Source of the DNA: Eurosta solidaginis
Lineage: Eukaryota > Arthropoda > Insecta > Diptera > Tephritidae
Direction: 5' to 3'
Length of the DNA: 64,000 nucleotides
Assembly (NCBI RefSeq): GCF_040869045.1
Contig: NC_090321.1
Location: 182,189,596-182,253,595, forward strand
Shown here: one piece after another, positions 1-11,570 of the stretch
Layout of the letters: every line of letters starts with the position of its first letter
Numbering within the stretch: position 1 is the stretch's first letter
Made by a program: the position numbers and the translations under genes
Notes under the pieces: model-generated
What the model saw: the letters and a program-made list of their open reading frames with translations, nothing else
The model's database searches: none
What the model was told of the DNA's origin: nothing

Positions 1-634
1 TTGAATAAATAACTCCAATATTGAATAATTGAAAAATGGCCTTTATTGCAGTACTTCACAATAACACTTATACTTTGCAACGAATAGCAAGCTTAATAAC
101 CAAACTGATTGATAGCTCAAATGAAACTCTACTATTCAAAATAATTCTGCTATAGCTCGCTAGATAGCGCTTAATCGAAATCTCAAATCAAACTGAATTA
201 CTTCTTACTCGCCTGCCCCGCTTTTATAGTTTACGCTGCATACTTCTAGGCTCTTCGATTTCCAGAACTTGCTAGTTAGTTTCGGCTACAAAATCGCCAG
301 CCACAACTACGTGCACAAATTATTGCTCTCTTGTGACAACTCAGATAAGATATATGCATGTGTTTGTGCATTGCCGCTCCGCTGCTCGTATACGTACATA
401 TGTGTAGACGCAATTATTTATTCGTTTATGTAGATACATAATGATTGAATTATTGATGTGAATGTTTGTAGTTTACAGTCTCTCGCGCGCACATAGGCGT
501 ATAAGTAAATGAATCTGTGTGTGACATCTCTCAGCTGCCTTATATATGTGTATACATGATTTGATTATTAACGTAAATATCGCTTAGCATGGCCTTAGTG
601 ATGGTATAGCTTAGTGATGCTAATATCCGTGACA
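1..634 (-). mobile_element. LTR of a gypsy-like retrotransposon, cut by the window edge
   Basis: Read on the minus strand, this segment starts TGTCACGGATATTAGCATCAC and runs to a TTATTTATTCAA motif at the window edge. The same landmarks, in the same order, occur in the solo LTR at 17660-18187. The outer end is followed by ATAT at 635-638, the same 4 bp target duplicated around the solo LTR. The U5 end lies outside the window. It is therefore unknown whether this is a solo LTR or the 5' LTR of a full element extending left. No coding sequence is visible here. Confidence 0.75.
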
Positions 635-638
635 ATAT

Positions 639-1415
639 ACTACTTTAAGGCATACCTTTGAAATTATATGTGCAAATTTTGAACACCGCAATATCATGCG
701 TTCTTTACATAGTCAGCCCTTATACATTTACCGCTCTTTATATATATATATATTCCTGCTCTCTTGTATACCTGTTGCTAACTCTTTGGTGGCGTTATAT
801 AAAAGTTACCGGTACCTATAAAACTGCCGCTATTTTTAATGGCTCGGCCTTTTGGATTTCTAGAAGAATCCACTAATTTTCCCTTTTTATGCACCGCCTT
901 TGTTATGACCTTTTCCTAATGAACCCTTTACTCACATTTTTTTTAACATTGAAATTTCGTTTTTATTCTTTATTTTTCTGTTTTAACGCCGGCAATATAT
1001 GTTAAGTTTCAAATTTACATACCTCATCCAAACCTATGCACATTTCTTACGTGTTCACCAACCAACTGCAACAACAGATGCACCACAATTTGGCCACAAG
1101 CCACCACACCAGCCAATTCGGATCACCAATCCCAGCAATCAGCAACAGCCGTATCAACCAGCGAGAACCCAACTCAATTGTCTTCAGCAGCAGCAGTCGA
1201 CCAGGCAATCAACAACAACTCCACATGTACCACCAAATCTGCATCTATTTTTCACCACAACCAGCAACAGTATCACTATTATATGTTTTATTTACTTATT
1301 TGTTACACCCACGCAGCAGTGATTAGAAATTTAATAATTTTGTTTTTGTTTTTATTAAAGCACGGCACTTTCACTTTGTATTTTCTTTATAAAAACTAGG
1401 ACTTCACTGTACAGT
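639..1415. other. No gene; probable leader/gag remnant of a second retroelement
   Basis: This stretch lies directly downstream, on the minus strand, of the primer-binding site at 1416-1431. It would therefore be the leader and gag region of that element. CAA/CAG-rich sequence around 1050-1260 gives short Gln/Thr-rich reading frames on the plus strand, but they have no recognisable domain. I see no host gene. Confidence 0.35.
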
Positions 1416-1431
1416 CCTGTCACGGTCGCCA
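1416..1431 (-). other. Retroelement primer-binding site, tRNA-Arg type
   Basis: On the minus strand the sequence TGGCGACCGTGACAGG follows an LTR-like end (ACA then TTT). This matches the primer-binding site I recall for the 412/mdg1 group, which is complementary to the 3' end of tRNA-Arg. The clade assignment is from memory. The three-base gap between LTR end and site is usual for gypsy-group elements. Confidence 0.6.
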
Positions 1432-1434
1432 AAA

Positions 1435-1673
1435 TGTATTTGCACTCGTTTGTGCAACTAGACAAAAAAAACTGTCACTATCAAATTGCCGTCGCAATCA
1501 AATCAAAGTTGCCGCGTGGGTGGTTTAACATATAATAATTCATTTTATTCAAATTAGAAGCTTACCAGCAAACATTTGTTTCTTTGCATATGTTCATATG
1601 AATATGTATGTACATAGGTTAAATATAAAGACAGTAATGAGCGCATCTATATGTGTATTTGTGATTGATGAGC
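1435..1673 (-). mobile_element. 3' part of an LTR, interrupted by the transposon at 1676
   Basis: The segment lies just upstream, on the minus strand, of the primer-binding site. It contains an AATAAA-type signal near 1545 and ends in ACA, as expected for the R/U5 part of an LTR. Its U3 start is not found before 1676, where a DNA transposon begins. The rest of the LTR may resume after 10937, but I could not identify a TG end there. Confidence 0.45.
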
Positions 1674-1675
1674 AT

Positions 1676-2060
1676 CCCTGCAAAAAGTGAGTCTGGTCTA
1701 AGACTGTATAAAAGACAGTCTTTCGTTGCCTTACTACTGGATCAAGTCTAGACCAATCTCATGTAAAATCATAGGACCAATTTACACGGAGCATGTCCTA
1801 GGCTTGGTCTACCATTATACCATTCCTGCCGTGTATAGTCCAGACCAAAGATAGACGGTTTGGTCTATACATAATACAGTCAGATGCTAGACCAAATGGA
1901 CTATACAAATAGTGCCTATTCTGGTCTATGCATAAGACAGTCTCATTGATATACCAATCGAACTGCATAAAAGATATTTACTTTGGTCTATGCAATTGAC
2001 TGTCTTATGCATAGACCAATCGGACTGCATAATACCTACCTACTTTGGTCTGCAATATAT
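1676..2060. repeat. Left subterminal array of GGTCTA / TAGACC inverted words
   Basis: About ten copies of TTGGTCTA-like words and their complements occur in under 400 bp. Many belong to a longer motif like TGGTCTATGCATAAGACAGTC (for example near 1921 and 1983), in both orientations. Such clustered subterminal motifs usually bind the transposase. The spacing is irregular, so this is not a simple tandem repeat. Confidence 0.6.
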
Positions 2061-2382
2061 ATTTTTCTAAAAATGAAAATTGCTCGTTTTTTATTTTGGT
2101 TTTTTTATATTTTGATATATGTATACCTATACGGTTTTTGATTTTATTCATCACCTTTCGTTTAATTTAAACATTTAAAGTCTTCTCATCTAAAAACTAA
2201 GTATAATTTATAATAATGATTTAAAAAAAAAAATTCTCAGATAATGACTTCAAAAATTAAAGGAAAAAGTAATCACATTTTCAGAAAGGAAAAAGATGTT
2301 TTTATAATAAAAATAGATAAAAAGTCTATAGTGTTAATTATATTAATTATTTCCGATTTTTAGTTTATTAACTGTGGTCAAT

Positions 2383-3277
2383 CTATACAGCCTTTTTTTT
2401 AACAATGTGGAGGCATTTCGATAGTTGCTTATCGGGCTTTTCTGACGTCGCCGACAGTCCACCTGTTATTAAAAATAAAATAAATTGAAGAATATATTTA
2501 AACAAAAATTAATTTATATACGTACTTATAATAGCATCATACAAGGAAGTTTATTTTTTTAGGCAAATCTTGCCATGGACGCCGCCTACATTGACTTCGT
2601 TGCACATAGATCTGGAGATAATTTCCTCAAAGTGCTTTTCAGGTTCCCCCTTTAATAAGTGTTTTATTGCGTTAATCTGAAATATTAATTCATAATTATT
2701 AGTGGAATTTACAATAAATCAATTATTAAACTTACATATTCATTGATGTTCACCTCATTTATGGCGTTATTGACGCTTTCCATTTCCTCAATGGTTTTTA
2801 TAGGGAATAGTTTGCTCAAATTCCTCAAATCTGCGTCCTTATTAGCAAGAACGCTTAATTGGGCGCCTTGCTTTGCCTGAACTTCCATCATTTTTTTTGG
2901 TAATCTGGAAAATAATCATTTTTAAAATTATTTGCATCAAAATTTTATTAAAAAAATACCTAGCATGTTGTCAAATTTGGCGTTCAAATCGTCAATTTTA
3001 GCCTCCAAAGATTTGCACCTTTCACAAGTTTTGTCAATGCTATTGCTGTTGGGGAAGTTGGTATTGTTGTTGGTTTTGAGGTAGTTGTTGTTATTGCTGC
3101 TGCCGCTATAGTTGTTTTCGCGTTGAATTTGCGAGTCATCTATAGAATTATTTTAAAAATTATCAATCAGTTATGAAGAGTTAGAAACAAAATATTGTAA
3201 TACTCACAAAATATTATTTCATTCTCTTTGAAGTCAAATTGTCTTATCTGATTTGGTTGTTGCTGAGTCATTTTCAT
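2383..3277 (-). pseudogene. DUF4806-like spliced gene inside the transposon, decayed
   Basis: Five exons with good GT-AG borders can be joined: 3277-3208, 3139-2960, 2904-2736, 2676-2526 and 2462-2383. The product starts MKMTQQQPNQIRQFDFKENE and then has an Asn/Ser-rich linker. A short coiled-coil-like stretch follows (CERCKSLEAKIDDLNAKF), then a block containing LPIKTIEE-like FPIKTIEEMESVNNAI and IKHLLKGEPEKHFEEIISRS. The last part resembles the DUF4806 domain common in insect repeats; this is a recalled match, not a searched one. Two lesions are visible. The run of eight A at 2891-2898 is one base short for frame, and a TAA interrupts exon 4 after CLKK. It probably served as the second protein of the transposon. 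No function is established. Confidence 0.5.
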
Positions 3278-4559
3278 ATATTTCGTTTTTATACTCAGTT
3301 GAGCAGAGCTCACAGAGTATATTAAGTTTGATTGGATAACGGTTGGTTGTACATATATAAAGGAATCGAGATAGATATAGACTTCCATATATCAAAATAA
3401 TCAGGATCGAAAAAAAATTTGATTGAGCCATGTCCGTCCGTTAACACGATAACTTGAGTAAATTTTGAGGTATCTTGATGAAATTTGGTATGTAGGTTCC
3501 TGAGCACTCATCTCAGATCGCTATTTAAAATGAACGATATCGGACTATAACCACGCCCACTTTTTCGATATCGAAAATTTCGAAAAACCGAAAAAGTGCG
3601 ATAATTCATGACAAAAGACCTATAAAGCAACGAAACTTGGTAGATGAGTTGAACTTATGACGCAAAATAGAAAGTTAGTAAAATTTTGGACAATGGGCGT
3701 GGCACCGCCCACTTTTAAAAGAAGGTAATTTAAAACTTTTGCAAGCTGTAATTTGGCAGTCGTTGAACATATCATGATGAAATTTGGCAGGAACGTTACT
3801 CTTATTACTATATGTACGCTTAATAAAAATTAGCAAAATCGGAGAAGGACCACGCCCACTTTTAAAAAATTTTTTTTTTTTTTAAAGTAAAATTTTAACA
3901 TAAAATTTAATATCTTTACAGTATATAAGTAAATTATGTCAAGATTCAACTCCAGTAATGATATGGTGCAACAAAATACAAAAATAAAAGAAAATTTAAA
4001 AATGGGCGTGGCTCCGCCCTTTTTCATTTAATTTGTCTAGGATACTTTTAACGTCATAAGTCGAACAAAAATTCACCAATCCTTTTGAAATTTGGTAGGG
4101 GCATAGATTTTATGGCGTTAACTGTTTTCTGTGAAAATGGACGATATCGGTTGATGCCACGCCCAGTTTTTATACACAGTCGTCCGTCTGTCCTTCCGCA
4201 TGGCCGTTAACACCATAACTTGAGCAAAAATCGATATATCTTTACTAAACTCAGTTCACGTACTTATCTGAACCCACTTTATCTTGGTATGGAAAATGAA
4301 CGAAATCCGACTATGACCACGCCCACTTTTTCGATATCGAAAATTGCGAAAAATTAAAAAAAATGCCATAATTCTATACCAAATACGAAAAAAGGGATGA
4401 AACATGGTAAGGTAATTGGATTGTTTTATTGACGCGAAATATAACTTTAGAAAAAACTTTATAAAATGGTTGTGACACCTACCATATTAAGTAGAAGAAA
4501 ATGAAAAAGTTCTGCAGGGCGAAATAAAAAACCCTTAAAATCTTGGCAGGTATTACATA

Positions 4560-6314
4560 TATAAATAAATTAGCGGTATCCAACAGATGATGTTCTGGGT
4601 CACCCTAATCCACATTTTGGTCGATATCTGGAAAACGCCTTCACATATACAACTACCACCACTCCCTTTTAAAACTCTCATTAATACCTTTAATTTGATA
4701 CCCATATCGTACAAACTCATTCTAGAGTCACCCCTAGTCCACCTTTATGGCGATATTTCGAAAAGGCGAACACCTATAAAACGAAGGCCCACTCCATTTT
4801 AAAAATACTCATTAACACCTTTCATTTGATACCCATATCGTACAAACAAAGTCTAGAGTCACCCCTGGTCCAGAAAGGCCCACTCCCTCTTAAAATACTC
4901 ATTAACTCCTTTCGTTTGATACCCATATTGCACAAACGAATTCTAGAGTCACCCCTGGCCCACCTTTATGGCGATATCTCGAAACGGCGTCCACCTATGG
5001 AACTAAGGATTACTCCCTTTTAAAATACTCATTAACACCTTTCATTTGATACCCATATCGTACAAACGCATTCTAGGGTCACACCTGGTCCATCTTTATG
5101 GCGATATCTCGAAAAGGCGTCCACCTATAGAACTAAGGCCCACTCCCTTTTAAAATAATCATTAACACCTTTCATTTGATACCCATATCATACAAACAAA
5201 TTCTAAAGTCACCCCTGGTCCACCTTTATGGCGATATCTCGAAAAGGCGAACACCTATAAAACGAAGGCCCACTCCCTTTTAAAAATACTCATTAACACC
5301 TTTCATTTGATACCCATATCGTACAAACAAAGTCTAGAGTCACCCCTGGTCCACCTTTATTGCGATACCTCGAAAATGCATCCACCTATAGAACTAAGGC
5401 CCACTCCCTCTTAAAATACTCATTAACTCCTTTCGTTTGATACCCATATTGCACAAACGAATTCTAGAGTCACCCCTGGCCCACCTTTATGGTGATATCT
5501 CGAAACGGCGTCCACCTATAGAACTAAGGCCCACTCCCTTTTAAAATACTCATTAACACCTTTCGTTTGATGCTCATATTGTGCAAACAAATTATAGGGT
5601 CACCCCTGGTCCACCTTTATGGCGATATCTCAAAACGGCGTCCACCTATGGAACTAAGGATTACTCCCTTTTAAAATGCTCACTAACACCTTTCATTTGA
5701 TACCCATATCGTACAAACGCATTCTAGGGTCACCCTTGGTCCACCTTTATGGCGATATCTCGAAAAGGGGTCCACCTATAGAACTAAGCCCCACGCCCTT
5801 TTAAAATAATCATTAACACCTTTCATTTGATACCCATATCGTACAAACTCATTCTAGAGTCACCCCTAGTCCACCTTTATGGCTATATTTCGAAAAGGCG
5901 AACACCTATAGAACGAAGGCCCACTCCCTTTTAAAAATACTCATTAACACCTTTCATTTGATACACATATCGTACAAACAAAGTCTAGAGTCACCCTTGG
6001 TCCAGAAAGGCCCACTCCCTCTTAAAATACTCATTAACTCCTTTCGTTTGATACCCATATTGCACAAACGAATTCTAGAGTCACCCCTGGCCCACCTTTA
6101 TGGCGATATCTCGAAACGGCGTCCACCTATGGAACTAAGGATTACTCCCTTTTAAAATACTCATTAACACCTTTCATTTGATACCCATATCGTACAAACG
6201 CATTCTAGGGTCACCCCTGGTCCACCTTTATGGCGATATCTCGAAAAGGGGTCCACCTATAGAACTAAGCCCCACGCCCTTTTAAAATAATCATTAACAC
6301 CTTTCATTTGATAC
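4560..6314 (+). repeat. 130 bp tandem array, first block
   Basis: Units of about 128-133 bp each contain CATTTGATACCCATATCGTA, then TCTAGAGTCACCCCTGGTCC, then TTTATGGCGATATCTCGAAA, then CCCACTCCCTTTTAAAATAC. Units differ by point changes and a few lack an internal part. Higher-order similarity is visible: the segment near 4826-5150 recurs almost unchanged near 5958-6290. Confidence 0.85.
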
Positions 6315-6873
6315 CAGGCATGCTTAACCAACGAAACGATATCATTTCGTTACGATAATCAACGTTAATAAACGAAACGAAGTCATTTCGTTTCGTTTAT
6401 TAACGTTAAGATCGTCAAATTAACGAAATGATTTCGTTTCGTTTTCTGCCATATCAAAACGAAATCAAATCGTTTATGTTGATTATTAATTTCAAACTAT
6501 GCTGGCAAAGCTGATTGATGGCGGAGTCATTAAAGGTGAAAGCATTATCCAAGCTGATTGCAACTTTTCTCACGAATTTTGACAGTACGAACATTTCTCA
6601 GAGTATTTTTGACATTACCACCAACGAATTACACAAACAAATTACATAGAGTTTGTGTGTGTATGTGCGCTCGTTGTTGCCACCTTACGGCTTCACCATG
6701 GCTATAGCATTGCCAGCACAATTCAAACATAAAGTATCACGCTTTCGTTAACGTTTAAAACGAGATACAATTTATCTTGATAATTTCTTTATCGATAATA
6801 TTTCGAAGTGTTTCAACGGAAACGGTGGAAATTTTTTGATAAACGATTAGCTTAACGTTAAGGTGCATCCCTG
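6315..6873. mobile_element. hAT-type MITE inside the tandem array
   Basis: The insertion is flanked by perfect 8 bp copies of TTTGATAC (6307-6314 and 6874-6881), which belong to the host array. The ends read CAGGCATGC and, inverted, CAGGGATGC. CAGGG ends with 8 bp duplications fit the hAT superfamily. The left third has several inverted copies of AACGAAATGATTTCGTTTCG. No transposase is present, so it is non-autonomous. Confidence 0.8.
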
Positions 6874-8380
6874 TTTGATACCCATATCATACAAACAAAT
6901 TCTAAAGTCACCCCTGGTCCACCTTTATGGCGATATCTCGAAAAGGCGAACACCTATAAAACGAAGGCCCACTCCCTTTTAAAAATACTCATTAACACCT
7001 TTCATTTGATACCCATATCGTACAAACAAAGTCTAGAGTCACCCCTGGTCCACCTTTATTGCGATACGTCGAAAATGCATCCACCTATAGAACTAAGGCC
7101 CACTCCCTCTTAAAATACTCATTAACTCCTTTCGTTTGATATCCATATTGCACAAACGAATTCTAAAGTCACCCCTGGTCCACCTTTATGGTGATATCTC
7201 GAAAAGGCGAACACCTATAAAACGAAGGCCCACCCCTTTTAAAAATACTCATTAACACCTTTCATTTGATACCCATATCGTACAAACAAAGTCTAGAGTC
7301 ACCCCTGGTCCACCTTTATTGCGATACCTCGAAAATGCATCCACCTATAGAACTAAGGCCCACTCCCTCTTAAAATACTCATTAACTCCTTTCGTTTGAT
7401 ACCCATATTGCACAAACAAAGTCTAGAGTCACCCCTGGTCCACCTTTATTGCGATACCTCGAAAATGCATCCACCTATAGAACTAAGGCCCACTCCCTCT
7501 TAAAATACTCATTAACTCCTTTCGTTTGATACCCATATTGCACAAACGAATTCTAGAGTCACCCCTGGCCCACCTTTATGGCGATATCTCGAAACGGCGT
7601 CCACCTATGGAACTAAGGATTACTCCCTTTTAAAATACTCATTAACACCTTTCATTTGATACCCATATCGTACAAACGCATTCTAGGGTCACCCCTGGTC
7701 CACCTTTATGGCGATATCTCGAAAAGGGGTCCACCTATAGAACTAAGCCCCACGCCCTTTTAAAATAATCATTAACACCTTTCATTTGATACCCATATCA
7801 TACAAACAAATTCTAAAGTCACCCCTGGTCCACCTTTATGGTGATATCTCGAATCGGCGTCCACCTATAGAACTAAGGCCCACTCCCTTTTAAAATACTC
7901 ATTAACATCTTCGTTTGATGCTCATATTGTGCAAACAAATTCTAGGGTCACCCCTGGTCCACCTTTATGGCGATATCTCGAAACGGCGTCCACCTATGGA
8001 ACTAAGGATTACTCCCTTTTAAAATGCTCACTAACACCTTTCATTTGATACCCATATCGTACAAACGCATTCTAGAGTCACCCCTGGTCCATCTTTACGG
8101 CGATATCTCGAAAAGGCGTCCATCTATAGAACTTAGGTCCACGCCCTTTTAAAATACTCATTAATACCTTTCATTTGATACCCATATCGTACAAACGCAT
8201 TCTAGAGTCAACCCTGATCCACCTTTATGGCTATATCCCTAAATGGCGTCCACCTATAGAACTATGGCCCACTCCCTCATAAAATACTCTTTAATGCCTT
8301 TCATTTGATACACATGTCATACAAACACATTCCAGGGTTTCCCTCGGTTCATTTTCCTACATGGTTATTTTCCCTTATGT
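6874..8380 (+). repeat. 130 bp tandem array, second block
   Basis: The same 130 bp unit continues after the MITE. The block around 7060-7160 is repeated at about 7310 and 7430, showing recent unequal exchange. The array decays toward the conserved terminal segment that starts near 8330. Confidence 0.85.
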
Positions 8381-8449
8381 TGTCACCATAGCTCTCAACT
8401 GAGTATGTAATGTTCGGTTACACCCGAACTTAACCTTCCTTACTTGTTT

Positions 8450-8572
8450 TATATTATATTTTTTTTTATATTATATTTTTTTTATATTATATTTTTTATA
8501 TTATATTTTTTTTATATTATATTTTTTATATTATATATTTTTTCATATTATATTTTTTTTATATTCGTTTTG
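8450..8572. repeat. AT-only tandem repeat (TATTATATTTTTT)
   Basis: About nine imperfect units of TTATATTATATTTTTT follow the end of the long repeat directly. The tract is pure A/T for over 100 bases and carries no gene. Confidence 0.9.
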
Positions 8573-8586
8573 TTTTTTGTTATCTA

Positions 8587-10442
8587 TTAAAAAGTGCAGC
8601 TATTTAATAAAGGCAATAGTAGAAAATTTTGTGAAGAAGGAAGCAACATTAATTTATATGCTACATCATCCGCTTTAAATTCTTCAATTTCTTCAGATAA
8701 TGAATCCGAAAGTGCTATTCCTAGAGCTAGTGAAGTGAATGGAGCTGTAAAGAAAGGATGGGCAGTTTTAAACCGAACTGCTTCCAATATTATTTCTCCT
8801 GCATTTGACTTTTTAATTTTTTTAATTGAAATACGTATATCTGGCCAAATAACGCCGGCATTATCTGGTATCTTTGAACTTAAATAAACATTTTTCATCC
8901 CATAACTTTTAATTATATTATTTTTTTCTTTAATTTGTATTTTGCTTTCATTGAAAAAAAATTCTGAAAATTCATTTATATTTGCCAATTGTTGAAGAAT
9001 TTGTGTCGGCTTCCTGACATTTCTTTTAATTAATTGCAAATGATTTTCAAAATCATATGCTGAAAATGTGTAAAGACAACCCAATTCTTAAACACAGTCG
9101 CAAATATGGAGTAAACCATGGACGTTATACGATACAGACTCCGGGCCAAATATAACTGCAAAATTCTCAACAAATAATTGTAACATAGCTTTAGCTGTAC
9201 TCAAATTTCGTAAATAATTAGATGCACAAGAAAGAAGTCTGCACGCGCAGTGAAGAAGCAGAAATTCATAATAAAAATCTTCGTGCACGTGGTTTTTTCA
9301 CAATAAGATTCCAGTGTAAAGCAGAAATTGTCGAAATTCTGTTGCTTTCCAATGGTGAATTTCTTTGAACCTCCTTGGCAATCTAACAAACTCTTTTGGA
9401 ATATATTTCCTTATCAATTCAAATTGCGATGACATTTGTATTTGTCTACTTTTGCTAATTTTGAACTTTGATTTTTTTTTCAATAAGGCAATCAACATTT
9501 TCTTGGTAACACCCATGTCAATCAAATGCATTGGCACTTTACTGATCATATTTAAATTTATTTTTTCCAAAGGTGATTGTGAAGAGATAAATTTATTCAA
9601 ATGATGTTCTTTATATTTTCTTGCAGCAAAATCAGCATTTGTTATTAAGTTCCTAATTTGAGTGGAATACGCTAATTTATTTTTTATTTTTTTGGCTATT
9701 TGTGTACATTTGGAGCAGCCATGAGCTGATGAATGATGGGCAATACCACAAACAAAAGATTTTGCTGGTGCATCACATATCACAGCTCGTACATTCAGTG
9801 GAATAAATTTGCCATTAATGACAACTCCATTACTTAATAAAATTTCCAATTCTGCAACAAAACTCTCTAAATATACACAAATATCATCAGGTTTAGTTTT
9901 TCCTTCGTAGATTGCTACAGGAAATACAGCAGAACTATTACAATTAACCACTTTCACTAAAATTGGCCATAATTGTTTTTGTGAAGATTTGAATAGAGGT
10001 AATCCGTCAATATTTATGTCCACTGTGATTTGAAGTAAACTCGAAATTCCTGGATTTTTTTTATTTGGTTTTGTACACCAAAATATATTAAGTCACCAGG
10101 AGATACATCTCTTGTTGATATTTTTTCCAAGTTTACTTGCATCAAAGTAGACGGACTTAACGGAACATCTAATCCACTTTCATTTAAAATTTTCAAAAGT
10201 GCACGCAGATTTTCATAGGATATTCTTGCATCTAATTGCCATTTCCTAATTTTGTCAAGGAATGTTTTTTCTTTCAGAATTTCGTCATGAATTTCACAAT
10301 TAAAACTTTCTTCAATTGTATTTTCCACAATGGCGTCGTGACGCTCTTCTACCGCGTCATTTGGATTTTCGCTACCACTTAAAAAATATTCATCACGCTT
10401 CCTCTTCACTAATCTTCTCATGTGCCTTTTAGAATAACTCAT
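8587..10442 (-). pseudogene. Transposase of the CCCTGCAAAAAG transposon (Tnp_2-like)
   Basis: One protein of about 600 residues is recoverable in four segments: 10442-10014, 10023-9298, 9288-9088 and 9084-8587. The N-terminus is basic (MSYSKRHMRRLVKRKRDEYF). The core has DINIDGLPLFKSSQKQLWPI, a CDAPAKSFVCGIAHHSSAHG Cys/His block with a following CSKC, and VPMHLIDMGVTKKML. The later part has HHWKATEFRQFLLYTG and SAYDFENHLQLIKRNVRKP. This order is known from uncharacterised insect transposase-domain proteins that resemble Tnp_2 of CACTA-like elements; the match is from memory. Lesions are one lost base near 10022, a TGA after YTGILL and a TAA after HICDCV. The segments after the frameshift stay in one frame, so decay is modest. 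Confidence 0.65.
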
Positions 10443-10623
10443 TTTTTATTGATTATATAAATTTAGCAATTATATTTAAATTTTTATAAATTTTTGTTCA
10501 ACACTCACAATTCAATACAACACGTGTTCACTTGCCGCCTTTGTTCTTTTTTGTGCTCATTAACACAACAAGTGAATATATTTACTCGTCATTGTAACGG
10601 TTTTCTTCAATTCGGCAATGCAA

Positions 10624-10935
10624 AACTACATGCACAAATCTAGTCACATTGGTCTAGATAAAAACTAGATTTTTCTATCTATCTTTATCCCACTAATTTT
10701 GTGTTATAGGACCAATGCATTTTGCAGGGTACATGCACAAATCTAGTCACATTGGTCTAGATAAAAACTGGATTTTTCTATCTATCTTTATCCCACTAAT
10801 TTTGTGTTATAGGACCAATGCATTTTGCAGGGTACATGCACAAATCTAGTCACATTGGTCTAGATAAAAACTAGATTTTTCTATCTATCTTTATACCACT
10901 AATTTTGTGTTATAGGACCAATGCTTTTTGCAGGG
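10624..10935. repeat. Triplicated 103 bp terminal unit of the transposon
   Basis: Three head-to-tail copies are spaced by exactly 103 bp (TACATGCACAAATCTAG at 10627, 10730 and 10833). Each ends in TTTTGCAGGG, so each carries its own copy of the transposon terminus plus TTGGTCTAGATAAAAAC and ATAGGACCAATGC. Only a few bases differ between units, indicating recent amplification. Confidence 0.85.
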
Positions 10936-10937
10936 AT

Positions 10938-11530
10938 AAAGCGAATTCAATAAATCAATACATATAATTCAAATGAGAAAATGAGTGTTTAAATTTGCAT
11001 GAGAATGAATGTATAAGTAATTGTAACTATGCAGAGATGCATTCATATAAAATATAAAAGTATAAAATTTAATACTTAAGGTATGTATGTATAGAGTGCA
11101 GATATACGTTTATACAAATTTGGTTACTTCAAGAAACTCGTTAATACAATTCTTTCACTTGTGATTATGAATTCATTTGATACAAGTTAGTAATTACATG
11201 CGAGCTATAAAGATGAAATACAACAGCGAAATGAAATATGGACATATGCAGTGTACGATAATAGTAGTAATATTATATATGAAATATGAGAAATACATAT
11301 GGTTGATGTTCTCCAACAGTTATATTAATGCTGTCGGAATGCGAGTGTTTCCGATCAGCAACAGTAAATATCGGCAGAAAATACCGAATTCCAGCGAAAT
11401 TAGTTGTTGGAACTGTCTGGAGTTATAGGTGGCGACCGATTTTCTTTTCCTTAGGGCCGGATGCATTGTGTTTTGCTGCTTCCGATATTACCATTCCCTT
11501 TTCGCGCTCCAGTATCGGATATATCATGTA
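10938..11530. other. No recognisable gene
   Basis: This is AT-rich sequence without a convincing coding exon. It may be the remainder of the LTR broken by the transposon insertion, but I found no matching LTR start. Confidence 0.4.
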
Positions 11531-11570
11531 AAAAATAAAAGGAGTAAAACTTTATCTTATTGGAAGGGTT

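Larger units (their letters stand above)
3288..8450 (+). repeat. Long dispersed repeat, copy 1 (expanded)
   Basis: The element begins near ATACTCAGTTGAGCAGAGCT and ends with TAATGTTCGGTTACACCCGA followed by TTCCTTACTTG. Copies with the same ends are at 23137-25320 (opposite strand) and 35752-37700. It has a conserved 1.2 kb portion with GGGCGTGG/CCACGCCC motifs and then a tandem array of a roughly 130 bp unit. No protein is encoded; short reading frames recur only because the repeat recurs. This copy is more than twice as long as the others because the array is expanded. It splits the transposon at 1676-10935. Confidence 0.8.
1676..10935 (-). mobile_element. CCCTGCAAAAAG-ended DNA transposon (about 4.1 kb without nested insert)
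   Basis: The left end reads ATCCCTGCAAAAAG (from 1674) and the right end, reverse-complemented, reads ATCCCTGCAAAAAG (to 10937). AT is directly repeated outside both ends. Inside are two decayed genes on the minus strand: a large transposase (8587-10442) and a five-exon DUF4806-like gene (2383-3277). A 5.2 kb unrelated repeat sits between them. Subterminal regions are rich in GGTCTA/TAGACC words, and the right end is a triplicated 103 bp unit. The protein and 2 bp duplication suggest a CACTA/Mirage/Chapaev-like group, but the ends are not CACTA. The superfamily is uncertain. Confidence 0.6.

Noticed and set aside
999..1399. Three overlapping Gln/Thr-rich reading frames
   Set aside because: They overlap in different frames in CAA/CAG-rich DNA and lie antisense within a retroelement leader. 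No domain is seen.
4587..6155. Reading frames of 65-71 residues repeated in the 130 bp array
   Set aside because: Identical peptides recur because the DNA unit recurs; they have no domain and stop wherever the unit varies.
3000..8400. CRISPR-like array
   Set aside because: Spacings near 130 bp with no unique spacers, in an insect genome; it is a satellite.
8594..8887. 97-residue plus-strand frame
   Set aside because: It is antisense to the transposase C-terminus, which carries recognisable protein sequence on the minus strand.
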